Assembly: GCA_000349905.1 (NCBI GenBank)
Contig: KB722743.1
Span: forward strand, 1,052,680-1,116,679
DNA: 64,000 nt
Source of the DNA: Volvariella volvacea V23
Taxonomy: Eukaryota > Basidiomycota > Agaricomycetes > Agaricales > Pluteaceae
Direction: 5' to 3'
Each line of letters starts with the position of its first letter. Within the stretch, counting starts at the first letter, position 1. The notes beneath the pieces were generated by a model. The model had not been told where the DNA came from and did no database searches. It was given only the letters and a program-made list of their open reading frames with translations. Below, one piece after another: positions 11,869 through 21,859 of this stretch. The position numbers and the translations under genes are program-made.

Positions 11869-13176
11869 ATGCTTCGACAAGTTGCACGAATCGCAAACCC
11901 AGTGTGTCTTCGACAATCGTTCAGTCATTTTGGGCGTCAGCGTGGTCACACAGCGCGTATTTTCTCTCATTTGAGAGGGCACACGACACATGAAGGGGAC
12001 GTCAAGACAACAAAGGTTGAAAAACTGTTGCTTGACGGAATCAAGGTGTACGCGACTGTGCCATACAGTATTTAGTCTAATATACCTTGCAGGCAACAGG
12101 ACCTATACCCTTTTCAACCTATATGAACCTTTGCCTTTCGCATCCAGTCCATGGCTACTATATGAGTAGCTCGAACCCAGTATTTGGATCCAAAGGGGAT
12201 TTCATCACTAGTCCTGAAATCAGTCAAGTTTTCGGAGAAGTATGTATTCTTTCCTGTGTGTCTGGCCGTGATCTCGGAGGGTAACGAGCCGTTAGTCTAG
12301 CTTGTCGGCATTTGGCTGATTTCTCAATGGTTGAATGCGGGTTCACCTTCTGGCATACGTCTGGTGGAACTTGGTCCAGGAAGAGGAACGCTTATGGAGG
12401 ACATCCTTCGAGTGAGTTCTGTATCGACGCTGTGTATGTGTCTTCTTTGACACAATCCGCTGCGTCTAGGTCTTTTCATAGCTCTCGGCTACCAAAGGTC
12501 AACTAAAACGCGTCCATTTGATCGAAACCAGTCAAACATTGCGAGAAGTCCAACGCACGAAGCTTGAGCCTATCGCTACAAAACTAGGGCTTGAACTAGG
12601 TTGGTACGATCATATGGATGAAATTCCCTCGTCTCCAGACCTCTATACCCTGTTAGTCGCACACGAATTTTTCGATGCACTTCCATTCCACCTCCTTCAA
12701 GTGAGTATAGCCTAGCATTCGATCATTCATTACTTAGCTCCTCTTTACTCCCACAGAAAGGCCAACAAGGCTGGCATGAAGTGCTGATTGCCTCAAATCA
12801 GCCAACCCCCAACGCATCTCAACCCTCGGATCACGCACCCTCAGACGCACCTAATCAACCCAATGCACAGACACAGCCCGGCACCGAGGGGNNNNNNNNN
12901 NNNNNNNNNNNNNNNNNNNNNNNNNNNNNNNNNNNNNNNNNNNNNNNNNNNNNNNNNNNNNNNNNNNNNNNNNNNNNNNNNNNNNNNNNNNTCGCGAATA
13001 GGTTGGTCGACCGCACGGGTATGGGAAAGGAGTATCAGGTGTTGGGTGTCGTCAGCCGCGGTCGTAGTGCTGACGCTTCTGGGGCTCCTGATCCTGGTAG
13101 CTCGGGCGAGAAGAGCAAGACTGGTGAGGCCCAGGGTGATGAAGAGGTGGTCTGGCCGTTTGTCCACGACAGCTGA
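11869..13176 (+). CDS. NDUFAF7: NDUFAF7-like mitochondrial arginine methyltransferase, with sequence gap
   Basis: Five exons (11869-12045, 12093-12239, 12301-12411, 12482-12700, 12757-13176) join in frame. The basic, acid-poor N-terminus looks like a mitochondrial presequence. Family marks follow in order: [23 protein letters not shown], the SAM-binding [31 protein letters not shown], and at the end [16 protein letters not shown]. In the NDUFAF7/MidA family this enzyme symmetrically dimethylates an arginine of the NDUFS2 subunit during assembly of respiratory complex I. Exon 5 is interrupted by 100 N (12892-12991), so part of the C-terminal half is missing and the frame across the gap is only formal. 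The exon 4 acceptor at 12481 was chosen because the nearer AG would leave an in-frame TAG. Confidence 0.85.
12892..12991. other. Assembly gap (100 N)
   Basis: Exactly 100 unknown bases, a conventional filler for a gap of undefined size. It lies inside the last exon of the NDUFAF7-like gene. Confidence 0.98.
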
Positions 13177-14026
13177 TCAGTGTCAGCTGGTTCTTCTTAG
13201 TAAAGGCGTACGAGGGGCGATAAGTCATACAATTCAGTTCGACGTTTCGTCGTATCCTTGGTTTTCCTGGTGTGACTCTGCGATGAGTAATTAGAGGTGT
13301 TAAATAATCAATCATTCCCACTCAGAAGTCGTCCTATTATCAAAAATTTTCTGCACGTTTAGAGCTATTTCTTCGCCTGTAATGTAGAATCAAATACAGA
13401 AATAGATATTTGCACGAAAATAGCTACTGTCGTCGATTTTGTGATATATTTTAGATATCTATGGGATCAATGCCGAAAAACTCGTGGAAATAGATGGGGG
13501 TAGCACTTGAGAATGATCCAAAATGAAGAGAAATAGAAAGGCGATATATTATTTCGAATTATGGTACATTTTGTTGTATACTATAGCTATTCTATTTCGA
13601 GCAATTCTGGTTGATATAGATGCCACGAAGGCCAAGTCAATATAGAACAAAATCGTAGAAATAAGCAGAAAAAGCTCACCTGCACATTGTGAACAGACTG
13701 AATCACCTGCGATGCGTGGATCTCTTCTGTGTGACGGAGTCATTCAATGGCACGATGTAGATCAAAGTTGGACTTACTGTAGGTGCAGGGCGTGCAGCCT
13801 TATTTCTGTTGTCCTCCTTCTCGATTTCCTGTACGATTGGAGTGAACTTGGGGCACTGATTCCTTGGAAATGGCATACCGTAATTATTTCGGGTGTCAGT
13901 GATGCAAAAAAGTCCTCAAACTCGTCTTTGGTGCCCTCCTGGTGGGTTGCTGTCCAAACGCGCTTGCACACCTAAGCACCATAAAAGTGAGTAACAATGA
14001 TATCTACTTGTGAAGGCAGGCTTGAC
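13177..14026. other. Intergenic, AT-rich
   Basis: This stretch is AT-rich and holds no supported gene. It may contain the 3' part of the decayed minus-strand gene that follows, and it marks the passage from gene space into the repeat-derived block. Confidence 0.4.
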
Positions 14027-15852
14027 TTACTTGAGTGCTCGTGGATTTGGCCGGGATGTGCCATCCAACTTAGCCCTCTTTGTTGGCCTAGCGGCAGACA
14101 GATCAGGCTCAGAGGGAGGGCGAGATGTGCCCAAAGCTTCGTCATTGGGGCCATTGACACCTCCAGAGCCTAAATCACCTTCAGCAGTACAACATCTATC
14201 CGCATTAGTCGAGCTGGTATTTGGAGGAGTGGAGGAGTTGATTGGGGAAGAACTGGGGTTATCTGGAGCTGCAATGTTGGGTTGAGTTGTGCTTGGACGG
14301 ATTGGGAGATCCACTAGGTTTCCAGAGGTTGAATTGAGCAAGTTGGGGGTGGCAGCGGCAGCGGCAGGGTCCAGTGAAGTAGATGAGGTGCTTGTAGGCT
14401 CCGATGGGATATTTGTGTTGGCTTGTACATGCTCTTCCCCCGTTTTCTGTCTCAAGGGTGCCGGTTGTGTTCGACGTGGGCGAGGCTTTGGCCGAGTGGG
14501 CTTTTCTTGTGCTGGTGGTGCAACTTGAGGTGGTTCTAGTGCATTAGTAGGAGATGTCGTCGAAGGTGCTGGTGGTGCAACTTGAGGTGGTTCTAGTGCA
14601 TTAGTAGGAGATGTCGTCGAAGGGGGCTGGGTTGATGTGGCCACGACGGCTGTGGTGGTTGTACTGGTTGAAAATCCAAAACCACGTTGTTGACCGGACC
14701 AGTTAACAATCAATCAGCAATTAGATACGAAATGTAACTCACAATGGGTCCATAATGTCAACTATAGGCTCCTCCATGTCATCTGATGGCATAGAAATCA
14801 GGCCATTGTTGTCCAATGCCGCTACTAGATGTTTCGAAGCATCAGTTTTGTTGATAACCTCACAGGATTGGTCCTTCGGTTCGGTTTCCATTTCTTTGGT
14901 GCTCGCCATGGCAGGCTTTTTTGCCATTGTTGCTGCATCTTCGGGTGCCAGGTCCCAGTGTGTCTACTTCCATGAGGGATATGCCGTGCTAGCCCAGAGG
15001 TCAAGCTTCCAGATGCTGTCTGCAAGTTGAAAGACTTCATATAGGTTGAGCATTTCACGAACGAAATAGAGCTTGGTCATTACATCCATAGTGCCATAAC
15101 TTGGAGGGGCAAGACCCCGTTTGAGAAGAGTCATCCAGATGGACCGAGCCGACTTTGAGATATCGCTGAGTTCAGTGTCGCTAAGGGTGCTTCCATCAGC
15201 CTTTTGGAGGTAGGGATGCCTCACCGGGTTCTCTGATGGGTCCTGTGCCTTTCGTGGCCGACCGACCTTCGCTTTTTGTGTCGCATTTCCATTGTTCATC
15301 GTGGACTTGTTGACGGAGTTAAGAGTTGCCTTGACGTAGTCCAATATTCAACTTTTGGGTAATGTTCACTGAGTTTCTTGATGGGTGCAGGCGCATATAT
15401 GAGGCCAGTAATCGGGTCAATGGTCTCCCTGTTCTGAAAAGCCATTTGAATCGTTTTTTCGACAAGTTCCCTGTCAAATCTTAGGTTAAACGTGGAATAT
15501 ATGCACATATAATGAGCAAATACTTACACAAGATCCTTCTTGAGTCCGGCAATTTGGCTGCATAATGAACGAGGTGTAGATTACACGATGACAAGGCTAA
15601 ATGACAGTCTCGTACCTGATAATATTAGGATTGTGTCCCTGTTGTTGCTCCAACTGGTTCTGAAGATCTTCGACCCTCTTTTGCATCTTGATCATTGCAA
15701 GCTGGTTGGAAAGGTAACATAGATTTCTTGATGCGATCATCTCATCCTCAGTAGCAGAAAACAGTATGGCCCTGATGGCCTAAGACTGTTGAGCTTATCG
15801 ACCCAGTTGGAATAGGGAGAATATATACCTCACTGCTGAGATTTGCTGGCAT
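14027..15852 (-). pseudogene. Decayed AT-hook / coiled-coil hypothetical gene
   Basis: Read on the minus strand, exons 15829-15852, 15616-15779, 15528-15557 and one starting at 15470 splice in frame. They give a short N-terminus, a probable coiled coil (MQKRVEDLQNQLEQQQ) and the segment ETIDPITGLIYAPAPIKKLSEHY. The sequence then needs a frameshift near 15345 to enter the next segment, which has an AT-hook-like KVGRPRK and ends YPSWK at a TAG near 14966. The frame continues past that stop into an acidic region, then a Thr/Pro/Ser-rich tail to 14027. One frameshift and one in-frame stop argue for a pseudogene. The layout recalls repetitive hypothetical proteins of Agaricomycetes found near transposons, but I cannot name the family. 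Confidence 0.55.
14509..14622. repeat. Tandem duplication, 57 bp x 2
   Basis: Two consecutive, apparently identical 57-bp units (14509-14565 and 14566-14622) lie in the Pro/Ala/Thr-rich tail of the decayed AT-hook gene. On the minus strand each adds 19 residues around LEPPQVAPPA. The period is a multiple of three, so the frame is kept. Confidence 0.9.
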
Positions 15853-16846
15853 TCTGGTAGGAAGAGTGCCGAATGAGAAAACGTGAGTGCACATAAGTGC
15901 GATGGGCTCTTGACTTGTGTGACCTTGTCACAATAGCTTATTTTGTTACATTCCCCCATGTTGACTGAGAATACCAGTATGCCACCCAGCGAGTTTTTTA
16001 GATGGTTAGAGCAGCTTGACCACAATATCCTGCTGTTGAATATGACCTACAAGTTGAGCCTATATAATGAATTGATGGCTTTAAAGTAAGTATGGTTTGA
16101 TGAACTTTCTTACCTAATGTGGTTAATTGCAATCAGGGCTAAGCAGCATGGCACAGAAACTGCTGCTTCTGGACTCAAAACAGAGGAAGATTCAAGACCC
16201 TCAACTAATATGGTGCTATTCCCAGCCTACCATCCAATTCTGTGGGTTTGAAGGACAGTAAAAAACAAGGTTTTGATTTATTATGTTATTCCAGTAAGTT
16301 CAAATCTCAACTCCAAGCAAATTATCTATGAATCATTGATCAGTTGAACCAGAAACATACAGACATCAAAAGCAAGCAAGAGTAGCTAGGTTTCGAAGTC
16401 ATTAAACTTATCATCAACCTCTTGTACATCACATAAATTAGCTACCTCTAACCCTGGCTTCTCAACAAGAAAAAATAAATTTTCTGGCATGTCAATCCTA
16501 CCATCACTATGAACCCTATAAAATGGGACCATTGCTACAACTGATGTAATGTCACAAACATCAATTACAGCAAGATTATCTTTTTGTCCCTGGTAATAGC
16601 AGATATAAACAGTCTTATAAGACTCTTCTAGAAGCACAAGATCTGGTTGAGAATATCAGAACACTATTGCCAATGTGAAGAACTCAGACTTGTCAAAATA
16701 TATGTTCAAGTAATATTGTACCTTTCTAATTGCATGGTGGTTGCCTTTGATGTACTATAGATATATTAGCTTTGCTGACATTGTTGCATCAAAGAAAAAA
16801 GACCTCTACCTTAACAACAGAAGTTTTCTGGAGTTTGTGTGTTACC

Positions 16847-16942
16847 CATTTTTCACTCCATTGAGATTGGGCTATTTGACCATTAGGAAGATGGCATTTT
16901 TCACTCCATTGAGATTGGGCTATTTGACCATTAGGAAGATGG
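16847..16942. repeat. Tandem duplication, 48 bp x 2
   Basis: A 48-bp unit is repeated directly (16847-16894 and 16895-16942). On the minus strand it doubles the conserved transposase stretch LPNGQIAQSQWSEK without breaking the frame. Functional relatives have this motif once, so the duplication arose in the decaying copy. Confidence 0.92.
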
Positions 16943-18353
16943 ATTCTTCCCCAGTGTATCAAATCTCTACACCACCCATTGGAATTAGGCCAATTTTGAC
17001 TATGCCAGAACTCTTTTAGCACTTCTGCCTCTGCCTTGGTAATTCTCTGTGCTATGCTGTCACAAGGTTGTAGAAGAATATATCTTTCTCCTAAATCAAT
17101 TACACCTTGGAGAAGCTTATTTTCTTTTGATAAGCTGAGAGCACAATACAGCCTGCTGGGCAAAATTTTTGTGGAGAAGAACATCTTGTTGGCATTCTTT
17201 TTGAATGCTTCCAATAGCTGTTTCCATTGTCTACTGTGCATAGCAGGCTAAAGGATCAATACAAGCAACTTCAGATGCCAAATGAGTGAGCAGGTAGATA
17301 CTTTGCCAAACAAAATGACTTTGTGCTGATAATACAAGTCCTCAAACTCAAAAATAAACTCTGTTAGGAGTTGATTAGCTTCACTAAGCTGGCTAGCAGT
17401 AATCCAGTTCTGGTTGACAAGTCTAGCACCCTGCACAAACTTGCAATAGTTTTGCCAATATTGATGAGGCAATATCTGATAAAGAAGAGCTGGTCCAAGT
17501 TCAAAAATTCAAAGTAAAAACTTTCATGCTTTGTACTTTATATTAAGCTTCTTTGCTGGATCCTGGGAAGCTCAATTAAAGGAAGATAGAAGAAATGATG
17601 TTGCCAGCTCCACAGTATGCCCATGTGAAGTCCAGATCTTGCCAATAAGCACCTGTCAGTCCCAGCTGCTTTTGTTTGATGTATAGCAGCCTATACAGGC
17701 ACTGAGGTCCTAAGACAGAGTTCTTATCTAGATATCTGACTTATAAGAGAGCTTAGATGATGAGAATAGAGGCAAAGAGAGGTAAGAATTGTAGAGGCCT
17801 ATGAAGGCCTTTATATGTTCTGCATGCATGCTATTTATAGAGCATTATATCTATTTGTACTAAGAACAAATACTATCTATTGTTTTTGGATACAATAAAT
17901 GTTCAACATTGTTGTCAGAAGTATAACATTTGACTAATTTTCCACCATGCTAGAGGCCAATGAGAAGGTCTGGATCATTTAAGGTAATGAGATATCAAGA
18001 ATGAACATATTGAGAATGCCAAGGTGATGTGATAGCCCAACAAGTAGTGTTGGCTTGCAAATGCCAGTCTCAAGTCATCTATCAGAAAATTGAGTTTGAT
18101 TTTGAGCTGCACATAGATGCCAAAGATTATTTTGATATCACTGAGGAATATTAATATAAAACTCTTGCAGATTTCTGGGTGTAATGCTGGAATGCATGCA
18201 GCCATTGACTATATAGCATTCTGAAATGCTCATGGCAGGGTAATAGTGCCCATCATTAGGGCAGTATTGTCCTGGAAGTGTATAATGCAAACAGCACCCA
18301 TATTTGCCTGAATGCCCCACAAGCCCTGAGACTAGTGCCATTGCAACACTATC

Positions 18354-18810
18354 TGTTACGGTGACATTACCTTGATGCGTCGGTCAGAGTTTGGCGGAGG
18401 TACCCAAGTACGTCTGTCAAGAATGAGTAAGATGACAAGAGCGTATGAGGCCAACAATACGTTGAGTTGATATCCATCAAAGGTGTCAATAAGGTGAGTC
18501 GAGATGATATTCACACAGCAAAGTATGAGAAGGTACAAGAGGTCAAGCTAAAGTTCTACATTATAGAATGAAAGTATTTATACTGTTCTGTGGTGTTAGG
18601 TTTTGGCTGAGAAAGGAAATGCGATACTCGAGTCATATGTACGTGTAAGCTATGGACGCGTAAGCTGTACGCACATACACTACTGTATGGAGGAATGCTG
18701 TTGTAGTTACTGAAGACGGTTGTAACTACTGAAACGAGAAATAAGTCTGATGCAAAGTCCGAGAGTCCAAAAGCACACAAGCTGAATAACGGTTTCTCAC
18801 CATCGTAACA
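18354..18810 (-). mobile_element. Solo LTR inside the transposase
   Basis: A 457-bp segment starts TGTTACGGTGACATT and ends CACCATCGTAACA, giving TG...CA ends with a 7-bp terminal inverted repeat (TGTTACG/CGTAACA). It is flanked by the 5-bp direct repeat CTATC (18349-18353 and 18811-18815). Deleting the segment and one CTATC restores the transposase frame across the junction (TTADSV joined to AMALVSGLVGH), which fits the family. These are the marks of a single LTR left after recombination of an LTR retrotransposon. A TATA-like stretch reads on the minus strand at 18574-18583, so I tentatively place the LTR on that strand. Confidence 0.85.
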
Positions 18811-20210
18811 CTATCTGCTGTGGTAAAGAGAACATAGGAAATTGAATCCATGATGCTCACTCCTTCATTGGCATCCCATAGGCATAATCCTTTCTTTTGC
18901 AGGGCAGAGATATGTAATAATCCAGGGAACAGGGAGGATTCCAGATGCTTTGGCCTTTTGGAACCAGGAATAACACCTCCAGAAAAGACAAACTGCTTTT
19001 TATAATGCACATCTGGAGGTAGATTGTAAAATATCCATATATATAGCCAGCAATCACTTTCCTTATCACTTTGCATTTGTGCTCCATCCAGTAAAAGTTG
19101 CAAAACAATATCATTGGGTTTGATTTTCTTCTGCTGAACAGCTATGAAGTATTCTCATCTACAGTATATGTCATCATACACCTCAACTTGTCCTCTATTC
19201 CTTCTAATATTATAAAGAATATCAGCAGTATGCTGCTTTTGATGCTTCATCAATTTTGCAGTCTCCTTGGATTGATAAAGTGCTTGTGCTATTGGGCCTA
19301 CTGGAAGAGTAGGAAACTGCCTTGCTGGCTTCCTTTCTCATGGGTCTTTTGGATCTGCTTCATATCATGGGGCTGAGCAAAATGGGCATTGCTCTAGGTC
19401 TTTGAATGGGCCAGTGTAGGCACAGCATGAATTTGGACACATGTCCTTATAGAGAGGGATTACACTGCTAAGCTCTTGAATGCAATGCTTCACAATGTCA
19501 TATGATGGAAAGTTAGTGGCTGGATGGTGTGCTAGTGCTGCTCGGCGGACACCCTCATATGTTGCCTCAGATGCATTTGTTGTGGCGAAAAATGTGTGGA
19601 GAGCCCATAGAAAGTCAGAGTCATCAATCTCCATGAAATTCTCAGCTGAGGGATTCCTAAGGCGATGAATATAGTGCTCATCTAAGCCACAGTTGTCTAG
19701 TGTTGCTGCCTTGACAGCAGCGATGAAATCCAAGGTCAATTGGATGTCCTCAAGAGATGATTTTAGCTCCTCCTGAGTGTCTTCAGTGCTGCCATCAGGA
19801 TCAGGAAGATTAACTGTATCTTCATCCAGAGACGTAGCAGGATATTGTGGTGGGGGTCCTTCTGGGTTACTCTCTCTAATGCTCTCACCCAGACCTGGGA
19901 CCTCTCCAGCTTGCCTATAGTCGTCGAATTTCCCATCAGGAAGACTATCTCCATCAAATTCCGAGCCATGTCTCCCATGTTCTCCCTGTTCCATTTCCCT
20001 ATCAGCTGGTTCATTCTCTTTCTCCGTCCCACGATGGCGAAATCGGCGGCGAAACCTTATTGGTTCAGTACGAGAAATATGCACCGGTGCACGCTGAAGG
20101 GCATTGATGAAGCTTTGTGCAGCAATCTGGACGCGTTTCTTGATACGGCTCCTGCCTTGACTGGACATCATAACTCGGATAGGCGTGCAGCAAAAGATAT
20201 AAGGAAACAT

Positions 20211-20895
20211 AACTCTATAGAGCAGGTTGTAAGGAAGTACAGTGGCGGCGACTCGAAAAATTCAACCAAATGTAATCGAAATGGAGTAATTAGATATTAA
20301 TGTGAGAAAATTTTGGGTAATACCTCGATTTCTGACCGGGAACCATTCTTGGCTGACGCGCAATATAGCTGGCAAACGACAGAAGCCAGGCTTGACCGGC
20401 ATTGTTATGTTATAGTCTTGACAGATTGACGTGAACTCGGTTTCTATTGCTGTTGAACACACGATCCTTCGCGCGAAGCACGGGTTTCATGACACTCCAT
20501 TTGGAAATGGAGGCGCATCTCACCCGCACATCGACTCAATAGCACAGGAGGAGCAATAGCAGAGTGGGCTTGAGAACATCTGCCCCCGAGTCACCCCGAT
20601 GTTCGAGCCGAGCGTCTGCACGGCTGGGTAGGCTCTCTACGTTTTCGGTATGCGGCAATCATTGGCGTCACAATCATAGGCAGGGTTGTGGACAGCCGAG
20701 AAGTAACCGAAGCCTTGCTCATCGTACTCATCGTAGTACACGTGCCGTGTGCTATGGGCTTTCGTACTGACTCGAAGTAATCCTCTAGTGCCTCGTAAGG
20801 AGTTCGCATGAGTATAAGATGGGAGGGACATTCAGGAGGATAATCTCAACTTACAGTTTCTACTAGCTCTCTAGCCATCTACTAGTCTCTCAAGC
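20211..20895. other. Spacer between transposon remnant and NmrA-like pseudogene
   Basis: No coding pattern can be supported. The 5' terminus of the transposon should lie here, but I could not find its inverted repeat. Confidence 0.4.
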
Positions 20896-21859
20896 ATGAC
20901 TATCCTCGTCACCGGCGGCACAGGCAAAACAGGCTCCCGCCTATCTACGCTTCTGCACCAAGCCGGATTCGACGTCCTCGTTGCCTCTCACTCCGGCAAA
21001 CCTCTCCTTCAACATTTCTGGCGTCAGATTCGGCTGGTTTGACTCCTCAACCTACACCAACCCTTTCACCGAAGTGGAAAAGCTGGGCATCACCCCGATT
21101 GATTGCATATACCTGGTCCCGCCTGTAGCAATGGATATGTTGCGGTGGATGCAGCCTTTTATCGAGTTGGCGATTGAGAAGGGTATTAAGAGGTTTGTGT
21201 TGTTGGGTGCTTTGAGCATTCATATTGGGGACCCTATGATAGGCAAGGTACATGAGTATCTTGCTCAGAGGGAGCACAAGGTAGACTATGTTGTGTTGAG
21301 GCCTACTTGGTTCTTTGGTCAGTCTTTGTCTTTTCGAAGGCGAGTTAATTTCGGTGTGCTGACCCGATGTGTGCCTCCGAAGCATTCGTGAGGACAACGA
21401 AATTCCAAGCGCTGCGGGTGATGGAAGGACACCTTTCATTGCTGCAGATGATATTGCAGAAGCGGCTGTTAAATCCCTTACTGTAGAACCAAGTCCTAAT
21501 ACCGATTGGATTATTGTCGGTCCAGAATTTTTGACCTTCGATGATGTACGTTATTAGTTCGCCGTCCCGACGGTTCGCGATTACTTTCATCACTCACCCA
21601 TGGTCCCTCCTTCGTTTCTAGGTAGCGAAACTAACTTCGGATGCCCTTGGGCGTAAGGTCATTCACAAGAGACAGACCCAAGAGGAATATGCGGCGTTCT
21701 ACGCCGCTCTTGGGATTGTAGGTGATTATGCCGATGCTCTTTCCTCTGTGGAAAGTGAAATTGCAAAAGGATTGTACGAAACCCGAGCAAGTTTACATTG
21801 GAAAGCGCTACCTCAAGGATTGGATCGAAGAGAACAAGGGGATATGGGAGAAGAATTAG
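20896..21859 (+). pseudogene. NmrA-like / ergot-alkaloid-type NAD(P)-binding pseudogene
   Basis: The ATG at 20896 opens a Rossmann fold (TILVTGGTGKTGSRL) typical of NmrA-like short-chain dehydrogenase relatives, including the fungal festuclavine-dehydrogenase-like group. Later family pieces are DCIYLVPP, VLLGALSIH, VVLRPTWFF, IPSAAGDGRTPFIAADDIAEAA, a normal intron at 21546-21622, and the terminal segment VYIGKRYLKDWIEENKGIW before a TAG at 21857. They lie in different frames: shifts are needed near 21000-21030, near 21316-21375 and in a CCC run near 21782. Three single-base-type breaks make a pseudogene more likely than a missed splice. Base errors in the assembly remain possible. An intact protein would be about 290 residues, as usual for the family. 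Confidence 0.7.

Larger units (their letters stand above)
16386..20210 (-). mobile_element. Plavaka-like (CACTA superfamily) transposon remnant
   Basis: On the minus strand, broken pieces of one large transposase lie in the right order. The N-terminal part (20210-19365) ends in a zinc-finger-like CPNSCCAYTGPF and CPFC. The middle part (19103-18800) has LLLDGAQMQSDKESDCW and PGSKRPKHLES. Next come a VSGLVGHSGKYGC piece (18353-18140), a YWQNYCKFVQGARL piece (17472-17248), and HLPNGQIAQSQW (17241-16789). The C-terminal SVVAMVPF and LVEKPGL lie at 16637-16386. These match the transposases of Plavaka/CACTA-type elements of Agaricomycetes as I know them. Frames are broken many times, a solo LTR is inserted and 48 bp are duplicated, so the element is dead. 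The block is AT-richer than the flanking genes. I could not define terminal inverted repeats. Confidence 0.8.

Noticed and set aside
18356..18817. Reading the insert in the transposase as a DNA element with TTACG ends and a 9-bp duplication (CACTATCTG)
   Set aside because: The TG...CA ends with a 5-bp duplication explain the same bases better and are standard for an LTR. The 9-bp reading leaves ends that match only loosely.
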